Positions 1 to 7,439 of a DNA stretch of 10,765 nt are shown piece after piece. The position numbers and the translations under genes were made by a program. The DNA lies in assembly GCA_910578505.1 (NCBI GenBank), contig CAJTPV010000055.1, positions 1-10,765 of the forward strand, written 5' to 3'. The notes under the pieces were generated by a model. That model saw only the letters and a program-made list of their open reading frames with translations. It ran no database searches and was not told the DNA's origin. Each line of letters starts with the position of its first letter. The first letter of the stretch is position 1. The DNA comes from an uncultured Oscillospiraceae bacterium. GTDB taxonomy: Bacteria; Bacillota; Clostridia; Oscillospirales; Oscillospiraceae.

Positions 1-12
1 TTCTCCTTTTTT
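1..12 (-). promoter_or_regulatory. Ribosome binding site of a divergent gene off the left edge
   Basis: Read on the minus strand, the first twelve bases are AAAAAAGGAGAA, a good Shine-Dalgarno sequence pointing left out of the window. This suggests that a divergently transcribed gene starts within about ten bases beyond the edge, and that the first ~180 bases are a shared control region with xdhA. The neighbour cannot be identified; a regulator of the xdh operon would be a usual neighbour, but that is inference. Confidence 0.4.
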
Positions 13-72
13 GCATGTTTTTTCTTTCCCTTCTCACTCTAAGCCGAAATCCCTGGCGGCGAAACAAAGCTC

Positions 73-101
73 TGTACATTTCCCGGGATTTATGATATAC
101 T
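73..101 (+). promoter_or_regulatory. Sigma-A promoter of xdhABC
   Basis: A -35 box TGTACA (73-78, four of six matches to TTGACA) and a -10 box TATACT (96-101) are separated by exactly 17 bases. The -10 is preceded by TGA (93-95), giving an extended -10 TGN motif. Transcription would start near 107-109, leaving a leader of about 80 bases that contains the paired palindromes at 120-159. Both boxes are read directly from the sequence; the start site is inferred. Confidence 0.65.
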
Positions 102-119
102 GATAAAAACCAAAGAATA

Positions 120-159
120 TCCGGTCGGATTTTGGGTGGTATGTCAAAATCCGATCGGA
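120..159. repeat. Paired palindromes / hairpin in the xdhA leader (candidate operator)
   Basis: TCCGATCGGA (150-159) is a perfect 10-bp palindrome, and TCCGGTCGGA (120-129) is the same sequence with one change. Their centres are 30 bp apart, about three helical turns. The flanks extend the symmetry: 121-134 and 145-158 form a 14-bp inverted repeat around a 10-base spacer, with one G-T mismatch that could be a G-U pair in RNA. The element lies just downstream of the predicted start of transcription. It therefore fits a repressor (roadblock) operator bound by two dimers, or a 5'-leader hairpin. It does not resemble a purine riboswitch core. Which protein binds is unknown. Confidence 0.6.
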
Positions 160-187
160 CATTCAGCAGACAGGAGGCTGATGTCCC

Positions 188-2476
188 ATGAGCAAAAGCG
201 TAGGGCAGAGCAAGATCCGCGTGGACGCCTTCGACAAGGCGGCGGGCCGCGCAAAATACACGGACGACCTGTGTGACAGCAGCGCCTTGGTCACCCGCAT
301 CGTCCACGCGGCAGTGGCCCACGGCATCGTCAAAGCCGTGGATACATCCAAGGCGGAGAAGGTCCCCGGCGTGACCGCTATCTTCACCTGCTTCCAGGTG
401 CCGGAGCACTCTTTCCCCACCGCCGGGCACCCCTGGTCCACGGACCCCCACCACCAGGACGTGGCCGACCGCCTGCTTCTCAACCGCCATGTGCGCTACT
501 ACGGCGACGAGGTGGCCGTTGTAGTGGCGGAAGATGAGGTGGCCGCCGCCCAGGCCGCCCGGCTGGTGCGGGTGGAGTACGAGGAGCTGCCCTTTGTCCT
601 GGACGTGCAGAAGGCCATGGAGCCGGGCGCGCCCCAGCTCCACGAAGAGTACCCCAACAACATCCTGGCCCACACCCAGCTGCGGCTGGGGGACTATGAA
701 TCTGCCAGCCGGGAGCCGGACCTTATCAAGGTGGAGGGTTGGTACGACACCCCCACGGTCCAGCACTGCCACATTGAAAACCACATCTGCACCGCCCGCA
801 TGGAGGCCGGGCGCATCGTTGTCACCTCCTCCACCCAGATTCCCCACATCGTCCGCCGCATCTGCGGCCAGGCCCTGGGCATCCCCTGGGGCCAGGTGCG
901 GGTCATCAAGCCCTATATCGGCGGCGGCTTCGGCAACAAGCAGGACGCGCTGTACGAGCCCCTGTGCGCCTGGCTCACCACCCAGCTGGGCGGGCGGCTG
1001 GTCAAGATCGACTGTACCAGAGAGGAGACCTTTGTGTGCAACCGGGTCCGCCACGCCATCCGCACCCACATCATCTCCTGGGTGCGACCGGACGGCTCCT
1101 TTGCCGCCCGAAAAATCGAGTGCTTTTCCAACCAGGGCGGCTACGCCTCCCACGGCCACAGCATTGCGGCCAAGGGCATGGGGGCCTTCCCGCAGATCTA
1201 CCCCTGCGCCAATGTGGAGGGCGACGCCTACACCGTCTATACCAACCGCCCCGCCGCCGGAGCCATGCGGGGCTACGGCATCCCCCAGGCCATGTGGGCC
1301 GGGGAGAGCCATATCGACGACGTGGCAAAGGCCCTGGGCCGGGACCCGGCGGAATACCGCCGGCAGGTGGTCATGCCCCAGGGACACAGGGACAATTTCA
1401 GCAAGAACGAAAACTACTATGACACCTTCCGTCAGGTCATGGACAAGGGCATGGAGGCAATCGGCTACCAGCAAAAGCGGGAGGCGTACCGGAACCAGAC
1501 CGGGCCTGTCCGCCGGGGCGTGGGCATGGCCCTTTTCTGGTACAACACCGGCGTGTGGCCCATCTCCCTGGAGTCCAGCTCCTGCCGGATGGTCCTCAAC
1601 CAGGACGGCACCGTCCAGGTCCAGACCGGGGAGACGGAGATCGGCCAGGGCTGCGACACCGCCTTCAGCCAGATGGCCGCCGACGCCATCGGCATCCCCT
1701 TCACCGACGTACATATCATCTCTACCCAGGACACCGATGTCACCCCCTTCGGCACCGGGGCCTATGCCTCCCGGCAGACGTATATCGGCGGCTTCTCCAT
1801 CCGGCAGACCGGGCAGCTGCTCCGGGATAGAATCCTCACCTATGCCGTGGAGCTGACCCGGCAGATGAAAGAGAACCTGGATCTGGTGGACGGGAAGATC
1901 GTCCGCACCACTGACGGGCGGGAGCTGATGACCCTGGGGGAGCTGGCTACCGAGGCCCTGTACAGCCTCACCCACTCCCAGCACATTACCGCCGAGAGCA
2001 CCTATCAGATCAAAAACAACGCCTACTCCTTCGGCTGCACCTTTGCCGAGGTAGAGGTGGACATCCCCCTGTGCAAGGTGACGCTGTTGGACATTGTGAA
2101 CGTCCACGACTGCGGCAGGCTCATCAACCCGGCCCTGGCGGAGGCCCAGGTCCACGGCGGCATGTCCATGGGCATCGGCTACGGCCTGTCGGAGCAGCTG
2201 CTCTTTGACGAGAGAACCGGGCGGCCCCTGAACAACAACCTGCTGGACTACAAGGTCTCCACCTTCCTGGACCACCCCCATCTGCGAGCCTGCTTTGTGG
2301 AAAATCCGGAGCCCACCAGCCCCTACGGCACCAAGGCCCTGGGGGAGCCGCCGGCCTGTTCCCCGGCGCCGGCCATCCGCAACGCCGTGCTGCAGGCCAC
2401 CGGCGTGGCCATCGACGCCGCGCCCATGACGCCCCACGCGCTCTTTGCCGCGTTCAAACAAGCGGGGCTGCTTTAA
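188..2476 (+). CDS. xdhA: Xanthine dehydrogenase, molybdenum-binding subunit
   Basis: Large catalytic subunit of a cytoplasmic molybdenum hydroxylase, expected to oxidise hypoxanthine/xanthine (purine catabolism) with electrons passing to the FeS and FAD subunits encoded next. At 762 residues it matches E. coli XdhA (about 750) in length and in recalled blocks along the whole protein. Visible landmarks are an N-terminal hammerhead domain (about 10-140), the cofactor loop GGGFGNKQD (245-253), AMRGYG (359-364), the glutamine-containing GETEIGQG (481-488) and, near the end, YGTKALGEPP with the putative catalytic glutamate E720. The ATG at 188 has AGGAGG at 172-177; the ATG at 181 is out of frame and too close to the site. 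The gene ends 13 bases before xdhB. Substrate is assigned by family; a different purine or N-heterocycle is possible. Confidence 0.93.
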   Translation: MSKSVGQSKIRVDAFDKAAGRAKYTDDLCDSSALVTRIVHAAVAHGIVKAVDTSKAEKVPGVTAIFTCFQVPEHSFPTAGHPWSTDPHHQDVADRLLLNRHVRYYGDEVAVVVAEDEVAAAQAARLVRVEYEELPFVLDVQKAMEPGAPQLHEEYPNNILAHTQLRLGDYESASREPDLIKVEGWYDTPTVQHCHIENHICTARMEAGRIVVTSSTQIPHIVRRICGQALGIPWGQVRVIKPYIGGGFGNKQDALYEPLCAWLTTQLGGRLVKIDCTREETFVCNRVRHAIRTHIISWVRPDGSFAARKIECFSNQGGYASHGHSIAAKGMGAFPQIYPCANVEGDAYTVYTNRPAAGAMRGYGIPQAMWAGESHIDDVAKALGRDPAEYRRQVVMPQGHRDNFSKNENYYDTFRQVMDKGMEAIGYQQKREAYRNQTGPVRRGVGMALFWYNTGVWPISLESSSCRMVLNQDGTVQVQTGETEIGQGCDTAFSQMAADAIGIPFTDVHIISTQDTDVTPFGTGAYASRQTYIGGFSIRQTGQLLRDRILTYAVELTRQMKENLDLVDGKIVRTTDGRELMTLGELATEALYSLTHSQHITAESTYQIKNNAYSFGCTFAEVEVDIPLCKVTLLDIVNVHDCGRLINPALAEAQVHGGMSMGIGYGLSEQLLFDERTGRPLNNNLLDYKVSTFLDHPHLRACFVENPEPTSPYGTKALGEPPACSPAPAIRNAVLQATGVAIDAAPMTPHALFAAFKQAGLL

Positions 2477-2489
2477 GGAGGAATGAACC

Positions 2490-3374
2490 ATGTATGATAT
2501 AAAAGCGCTGTATGAGGCGGAGAGCGTGCAGGACGCGGTCCGCCTGCGGCTGGAGCACCCGGAGGCCCAGATCATCGCCGGAGGCACGGACGTGCTGGTG
2601 CAGATGCGGGAGGGCAAACGGGCGGGCAAGGAGCTCATCTCCATCTATGGCATCGACGCCATGCGGGGCGTATCCATCGACGAGGAGGAGAATATCCGCA
2701 TCGGCTCCCTGACCAGCTTCAGCCATATCACCAGAGACCCCATTATTCAGCAGTACATCAATGTACTGGGGGAGGCGGTGGACATGGTGGGCGGCCCCCA
2801 GATCCGCAACGCGGGCACCATCGGCGGCAACACCTGCAACGGCGTCACCAGCGCCGACTCCGCCTCCACCCTCTTCGCCTGGGACGCCGTCATTGAGCTG
2901 ACCGGGCAGCAGGGCGTCCGGCGGGTCCCCATCCAGGCGTTCTATCTCGCCGCGGGAAAGGTGGACCTGCGCCCCGACGAAATTCAGACCGCGATCCTGA
3001 TTCCCAAGGCCAGCTATGAACACTGCTTTGGCCACTACATCAAATACGCCATGCGCAGCGCCATGGACATCGCCACCACCGGCTGCTCGGTGAACGTGGT
3101 CCTCAGCCCGGACCGGCAGACCATTGTCCGCGCCCGCATAGCCTACGGTGTGGCGGGTCCTGTCCCCCTGCGGGCGGCATCCGCCGAGGCTGCCGCCGCC
3201 GGAAAGCCGGCGACACAGGAGACGGCGGACGCCTTTGCCGCCGCCGTGCTGGAGGACATCCATCCGCGGGACAGCTGGCGGGCCAGCAAGGCGTTCCGGG
3301 AGCATATCGCCGTGGAGCTGGCAAAACGGGCCCTGGCGGAATCTGTAAAACTGGCGGGAGGTGAGCTGGCGTGA
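2490..3374 (+). CDS. xdhB: Xanthine dehydrogenase, FAD-binding subunit
   Basis: Middle subunit of the XdhABC enzyme; it carries FAD and passes electrons from the iron-sulfur subunit to NAD+ or another acceptor. It has 294 residues, close to E. coli XdhB (292). FAD-binding landmarks of the CO-dehydrogenase flavoprotein family are visible: AGGTDVL (30-36), then GGPQIRNAGTIGG (101-113) running into NTCNGVTSADSA. The C-terminal domain holds the SWRASKAFR block seen in XdhB proteins. The ATG at 2490 is preceded by AAGGAGG (2475-2481), which overlaps the xdhA stop codon, so the two genes are probably translationally coupled. Its TGA overlaps the GTG start of xdhC by four bases. Confidence 0.93.
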   Translation: MYDIKALYEAESVQDAVRLRLEHPEAQIIAGGTDVLVQMREGKRAGKELISIYGIDAMRGVSIDEEENIRIGSLTSFSHITRDPIIQQYINVLGEAVDMVGGPQIRNAGTIGGNTCNGVTSADSASTLFAWDAVIELTGQQGVRRVPIQAFYLAAGKVDLRPDEIQTAILIPKASYEHCFGHYIKYAMRSAMDIATTGCSVNVVLSPDRQTIVRARIAYGVAGPVPLRAASAEAAAAGKPATQETADAFAAAVLEDIHPRDSWRASKAFREHIAVELAKRALAESVKLAGGELA

Positions 3375-3871
3375 GCATACAGTACAAATTGATCCGCTGC
3401 AATATCAACGGCAAGGACGTGGAGCGGATGGTGGACGTGCGGGCGTCCCTGACGGACCTGCTGCGCAATGACTTCCGCCTGACCAGCGTGAAAAAGGGCT
3501 GCGAGGTGGGGGAGTGCGGAGCCTGCAACGTTATCATTGACGGGGAGTGCTTCAACTCCTGCCTGTATCTGGCGGCCTGGGCGGACGGCAAGCAGATCCG
3601 CACGCTGGAGAGCCTGATGGGCCCCAACGGCGAGCTGAGCGATATCCAGCAGGCGTTTATTGACGAAGCGGCTATTCAGTGCGGATTCTGCACGCCGGGC
3701 TTCATTATGACCGCCGTGGAGATCCTGGAGAGCGGTAAGGCGTACACGGACGATGAGCTGCGCAAGCTGCTGAGCGGCCACCTGTGCCGCTGTACCGGGT
3801 ATGAGAATATTTTGCGGGCAGTCAAAAAGACAATGTACCGGCGGCTGGGACAGCCATGTCCCGCGCCGTGA
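3371..3871 (+). CDS. xdhC: Xanthine dehydrogenase, [2Fe-2S] iron-sulfur subunit
   Basis: Small electron-transfer subunit of XdhABC, 166 residues. Both expected [2Fe-2S] centres are complete. The plant-ferredoxin type site has C44, C49, C52 and C64 (CX4CX2CX11C), and the helical second site has C104, C107, C139 and C141 (QCGFC...LCRCTGY). The start is GTG at 3371, overlapping the xdhB TGA (GTGA), with GGAGGTGAG ending about eight bases upstream. The last few residues (QPCPAP) run past the usual family end but are unremarkable. It is the last gene of the operon, followed by a strong terminator. No molybdenum-insertion chaperone or cofactor gene is in the window. The symbol follows E. coli naming; in other species xdhC means the chaperone. 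Confidence 0.93.
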   Translation: MSIQYKLIRCNINGKDVERMVDVRASLTDLLRNDFRLTSVKKGCEVGECGACNVIIDGECFNSCLYLAAWADGKQIRTLESLMGPNGELSDIQQAFIDEAAIQCGFCTPGFIMTAVEILESGKAYTDDELRKLLSGHLCRCTGYENILRAVKKTMYRRLGQPCPAP

Positions 3872-3889
3872 CCGGCGAAGCATCCGCGG

Positions 3890-3935
3890 GGGGCGGCGTG
3901 GCCAGCAGGCCATGCCGTCCCTCTGTCTGTTTTGA
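3890..3935 (+). terminator. Rho-independent terminator of xdhABC
   Basis: A long GC-rich hairpin begins 18 bases after the xdhC stop. Positions 3890-3903 pair with 3908-3921 (14 pairs including two G-U) around the loop AGCA. The 3' side continues TCTGTCTGTTTT, an imperfect but T-rich tract. It separates the xdh operon from the sigma-like gene. Confidence 0.75.
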
Positions 3936-3958
3936 AAATCCTTTCGCGGCCTGTGTCA
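3933..3958 (+). promoter_or_regulatory. Possible ECF-type promoter of the sigma/anti-sigma fusion gene
   Basis: TGAAAA (3933-3938) followed after about 14-16 bases by GTGTCA (3953-3958) resembles promoters read by ECF sigma factors (TGAAAC-like -35, CGTC-like -10), which often drive their own gene. It lies 58 bases before the ATG at 4016, right after the xdh terminator. No better sigma-A promoter is obvious in this gap. The motif is short, so the call is tentative. Confidence 0.35.
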
Positions 3959-4015
3959 GAATTGCTCCCCCTCATTCGTATTACCAGTGAAGGCGCTTTC
4001 AAAGGAGTTAACGAT

Positions 4016-4984
4016 ATGAAGCAATTTGACAGACCGGAAGCGGAACGGCTGGTAAATACCTACTCCGACACCATCCTGCGGCTGAGTTACACCTACCTTC
4101 ACTCGGTCCAGGACGCGGAGGATATCTGCCAGACCGTATTCCTGAAGCTGCTGGCAAACGAGGCGGCATTTGACAGCCCCGCCCATGAAAAGGCGTGGAT
4201 CATCCGTACGGCGGTCAATGCCTGCAAGGCGGACGAAGTGATCTTCCGTCCCGGCGACGTGGAGGGCGCGCCATATGGCAATGAAGTCCTGCCGGAGGAG
4301 GAGGTGGTGCTGGCGCCCGGACAAAACCGCGTGCCGGTTCAGGGGAGCGATGACATCTGGGTGTCTGCAATGGGCATTGCCGGCGACGGCTGCTTCCATG
4401 TCCGTCTGGCCTTCGCGGAGGGGGTGGAGGCGGAACGGGACTGGAATGTGGCGGCCTTCCCTCGAAATGAGGAGGACTATGGGGCCGCACATTTCACAGC
4501 CATGATCCGCAGGGTTGAAAACGGATTGGATATCCTCTTCCCGCTGCTGCACGCCGGGGAAGCGGAGCGGCTGGACCACATCTGGTTTGCCGGTTCGTAT
4601 ACAAGGCCGGGCACGGAGATCGCGGGCGGCTGGTCGATGGATTTCCCCTTTGTGTACCATGCGTCAAAGACCCTGGACTGGATTGGTGAGATCGACGGCC
4701 ATCAGGTGACGCAGGCGACTGTCTCGCCGCTGAACGTTACGATGCGTATCCGCGGTGACAGCGATATCGGCGAATGGCGGGATATGACCGCCCGGCTGCG
4801 GGACGGAACCGTGGTAGAGACCTCGCCCGGTACAAGCAGCCATATGAACAGGGCTGCATGGGAGAATGACAGCGAGGAGCAATGGGAGATCTACGGCACC
4901 TGGGCGTTCAGCGAGCCGGTGGATGTGGAGGACATCGTGTCCCTGACCGTGATGGGGGTGACGATACCGGTAGAAGCCGGCTGA
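4016..4984 (+). pseudogene. ECF sigma region 2 fused in frame to the C-terminus of a DUF4179-type anti-sigma-like protein
   Basis: Residues 1-71 of this 322-residue frame are an ECF sigma factor start: region 2 with LRLSYTYLHSVQDAEDICQTVFLKL and then EKAWIIRTAVNACK, which normally leads into the linker and region 4. Here the sigma sequence stops at about residue 71 (near 4226-4240). What follows resembles the extracytoplasmic part of DUF4179-type proteins, which are usually encoded just after such sigma factors; the end, DVEDIVSLTVMGVTIPV, is typical. No region 4, no anti-sigma cytoplasmic domain and no transmembrane helix remain. The simplest reading is one in-frame deletion across a sigma/anti-sigma pair. 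The ATG at 4016 is chosen because AAAGGAG (4001-4007) sits eight bases upstream; the frame is open back to 3932 but that part lacks sigma homology. The product could still bind core RNA polymerase but should not recognise a -35 element. Family names are from recall; the missing parts are seen directly. Confidence 0.7.
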
Positions 4985-5016
4985 GGTCTATGGCGCACGG
5001 ACGCGGAAAATGGGGG

Positions 5017-5050
5017 AGGGGCTGCCGGCAATCTGCCGGCAGCCCCTTTC
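5017..5050. terminator. Terminator hairpin between convergent genes
   Basis: GGGGCTGCCGGCA (5018-5030) and its exact complement (5034-5046) form a 13-bp perfect stem with loop ATC, extended by A5017-T5047 and followed by TTTC on the plus strand. It lies 32 bases after the sigma-fusion stop and about 36 bases past the end of the minus-strand operon. It probably ends both transcripts; the T-tract is short on the plus side and weak on the minus side. Confidence 0.75.
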
Positions 5051-5085
5051 TGCAAGCGCCCCTCTCCAACTCTGCGGGAAAAGCG

Positions 5086-5322
5086 CTATATCTGGAACAA
5101 AAACACCTCTCGAATACTCATCACAATAATTCCGGCGGCTGCTGTCAGCAGGATGAGGCCCGGAATCCGCAAAATCCACTCATACCGTCCCAGGGCCTCC
5201 CGCCGCCCGTCCGGACGCCGCCGGTGCAGCGCCCACCACAGGGGGCGGCTGAACCCTGTCAGCAGCGTGCCCAGCATCAGGCACAGCATCCCCAGAGCCA
5301 GGGCCAGGTCAATTCGATCCAT
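5086..5322 (-). CDS. Small two-helix membrane protein, unknown function
   Basis: A 78-residue protein I do not recognise. Two hydrophobic segments (about 5-24 and 52-70) flank a strongly basic middle (HRRRPDGRRE, about 33-42), so a hairpin topology with a cytoplasmic basic loop is likely. The ATG at 5322 is preceded on the minus strand by AAAGGAG with an eight-base gap, which supports real translation; the frame is open further upstream but without a comparable signal. It ends with TAG. It begins 53 bases after the ABC permease stop with no clear terminator between, so it is probably the third gene of that transporter operon. An accessory role for the transporter is only a guess from position. 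Confidence 0.72.
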   Translation of the reverse strand: MDRIDLALALGMLCLMLGTLLTGFSRPLWWALHRRRPDGRREALGRYEWILRIPGLILLTAAAGIIVMSIREVFLFQI

Positions 5323-5375
5323 AGTTTCATCTCCTTTCCAGTGGACCGCGAAGCGCACTGCCCGTCCGGCAGGAC

Positions 5376-7439
5376 TCAGTGACGGCGCTCGACGATTTTG
5401 TAATAGGTGCGGGCGGTCAGGACATAGACGGTGCCATAGACGGCGAAGAATACCAGTACCGTGCCCAGGGTACACATGGCGGTGAGGAACGTGTCGTGGA
5501 GGGAGAACAGGGTCAGCAGCTTTTCCACCATGTTGAAGTCAAACACGATATGGATGGACGCCACCGCGATGGGCATGAAGAAGACCGTCAGCACCTGGCC
5601 GCGGATGGAGGAGCGGACTTCCTCCCGGCTCAGTCCCACCTTCTGCATGATCTCAAAGCGGTCCTTGTCCTCGTAGCCCTCGGAAATCTGCTTGTAGTAG
5701 ATAATGAGGACCGTAGCCATCAGGAAGATGAAGCCCAGGAAGATGCCCAGGAACAGGAACCCGCCCGCCAGGCCGTAGGAATCTGCCGCACCGTCCAGGC
5801 GCAGGTTGAGGGTGCAGCGCTCCCAGGAGCCGGTTCCCTCATAGAAAGAGGGGTCTTCAATGGCGTTTTCATAGCCGGCCGCCAAATCCCGCAGCTCCTC
5901 CTCCGTGCCGTCCACGTCCAGATAGGCGGACCAGCGGATGCTGGCGCTGTCCCCGTAGACGGCGGACTGCTTCTCCCAGAAGCTGAAAAGCGCCGCCTCG
6001 TCCGGGACCACGATGGTGAGCATCTGCGTGATCATGGCGGAGAACACAGGATTGGCAGTCAGCTTGTGGACGATCGGGAAGGTATCCGTACTCAGCTCCC
6101 GGCCCTCCTTGGGGACGGTCCAGTGGATGGTCAGCGCGTCCCCCGGCGCGTTGTAGGCGGCGATCTCCCCGGCGGACAGTCCCAGCGTCTTGCCGGTGAG
6201 GGTGGTGTAGTCCGATTCTGTGATGCAGGTCACATAGACCACCAGGCCGGAGGTTCCCGCCGCAAAGCGGTCTGTGGTAAAGCTGCCGTCGGCCAGTTGT
6301 CCCACGCCGAACTCCAGCGAACTGCTGGTGCGGACGTTGTCGGCGGCGTACCCCTGCTCCTCCACAAATCCTGTCTGCGCCGCCAGCATGGCCGCCGGAT
6401 CAAAGGGCGCCTCCCCTGCCTCAGTGACGGGGAAATAGCGCACCTTAAAGTTCAGATCGCCGGGGTACATCTGCTGGACAATTTCCGCCGTCCCCAGATA
6501 CAGCGACAGGGTGCCGGAGAGCATGACCATGACCATAGTGCACAGGATGCAGATGTTGGCAAGACCCACGGCGTTCTGCTTCATTCGGTGGAGCATGCCG
6601 CTGATGCCGATGAAGTGGCTGGTCTGGTAGTAAAAGCCCTTGCTGCGCCGCAGGGCCTTCAGGACAAAGATGCTGACGGCGGTAAAGAGGCAGTAGGTAC
6701 CGATGATGACCAGGAACACAGCCACGAAATACATCATGATGGCCTCCACACCGGTCCGGGTCTTGATGGCGATGCCGTACCCGCCGCCCAGGGAGACGAC
6801 GCCCAGCAGGGTCAGCAGCCAGCGGGTTTTGGGCTCCCGCTCGCCGGCGTTTCCGCTGTGGAGCAGCTCAATGGGCTTGGACGCGCGGACCTTGTTGAGG
6901 TTGCACAGCAGCGTAATCAGCAGCAGCGCCGCAAACAGAACAGCGGTCTGGGCCATGCCGGACCAGGAGATATAGAAGCCGAAGGGGACCGGCATATTCA
7001 TCACCTTGTGGAGAAGGAGGCTGACCAGCTTGTGCAGCAGCACTCCCACTGCGAAGCCGCCGCCGATGCCCAGAACGCCGATATAGAGCGTTTCAAAGAT
7101 CAGCACCATGGCGATGTGGCGTTTCCCCATGCCAAGGATGTTGTACAGCCCCAGCTCACGGGTCCGCTGCTTCATGAGGAAGCCGTTGATATAGAGCACA
7201 AAGATGGCGGAGAAGAGGAACGCGATGAACATGCCGATGGTCATGAACATCTCCACATACATGTAGCCGTTGGGGTGGCCGGGGGTGATGTTTTCCACGC
7301 CGGGGTCGTTGACCAGGGCGGACATGATGTAGATGGCCGCCACGTCCCCCAGCAGGGCCAGGATGTAGGGGAGGTAGAATTTCCGGCTGCTGCGGATGTT
7401 CTGCAGGGCCAGCTTGGGATAGAGGGCAGAGTTACGCAT
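5376..7439 (-). CDS. FtsX-family ABC transporter permease, BceB/YxdM-like
   Basis: Membrane part of a Bce/Yxd-type ABC transporter, a group known in Firmicutes for sensing and removing peptide antibiotics that target cell-wall lipid intermediates. The protein has 687 residues. Hydrophobic segments lie near 22-43, 64-86, 108-135, 163-180, 208-226, 233-261 and 292-315. A large extracellular domain of about 235 residues follows (316-550), then three more helices (about 556-582, 613-635, 650-675). The segment GYEDKDRFEIMQKVGLSREE after the eighth helix is typical of this family. The ATG at 7439 follows GGAGGTGAGG on the minus strand and overlaps the ATPase stop by eight bases, so the pair is translationally coupled. 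A longer frame upstream only overlaps the ATPase gene. The substrate cannot be told from sequence. Confidence 0.88.
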   Translation of the reverse strand: MRNSALYPKLALQNIRSSRKFYLPYILALLGDVAAIYIMSALVNDPGVENITPGHPNGYMYVEMFMTIGMFIAFLFSAIFVLYINGFLMKQRTRELGLYNILGMGKRHIAMVLIFETLYIGVLGIGGGFAVGVLLHKLVSLLLHKVMNMPVPFGFYISWSGMAQTAVLFAALLLITLLCNLNKVRASKPIELLHSGNAGEREPKTRWLLTLLGVVSLGGGYGIAIKTRTGVEAIMMYFVAVFLVIIGTYCLFTAVSIFVLKALRRSKGFYYQTSHFIGISGMLHRMKQNAVGLANICILCTMVMVMLSGTLSLYLGTAEIVQQMYPGDLNFKVRYFPVTEAGEAPFDPAAMLAAQTGFVEEQGYAADNVRTSSSLEFGVGQLADGSFTTDRFAAGTSGLVVYVTCITESDYTTLTGKTLGLSAGEIAAYNAPGDALTIHWTVPKEGRELSTDTFPIVHKLTANPVFSAMITQMLTIVVPDEAALFSFWEKQSAVYGDSASIRWSAYLDVDGTEEELRDLAAGYENAIEDPSFYEGTGSWERCTLNLRLDGAADSYGLAGGFLFLGIFLGFIFLMATVLIIYYKQISEGYEDKDRFEIMQKVGLSREEVRSSIRGQVLTVFFMPIAVASIHIVFDFNMVEKLLTLFSLHDTFLTAMCTLGTVLVFFAVYGTVYVLTARTYYKIVERRH

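Noticed and set aside
108..187. Purine riboswitch in the xdhA leader
   Set aside because: The leader is short and forms one simple hairpin; the conserved three-way-junction core and loop sequences of the purine aptamer are absent.
534..1856. A 440-codon plus-strand frame inside xdhA
   Set aside because: The product is a P/R/S-rich string typical of a frame-shifted GC-rich gene; the xdhA frame is intact and strongly family-like throughout.
3932..4015. Upstream start for the sigma-fusion gene at 3932
   Set aside because: The added 28 residues overlap the terminator tail and putative promoter, lack sigma-factor character and have no ribosome binding site; the ATG at 4016 has a good one.
5323..5375. 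Terminator between the ABC permease and the 78-residue gene
   Set aside because: Only a five-pair CTGCC/GGCAG hairpin without a T-tract is present, too weak to call.
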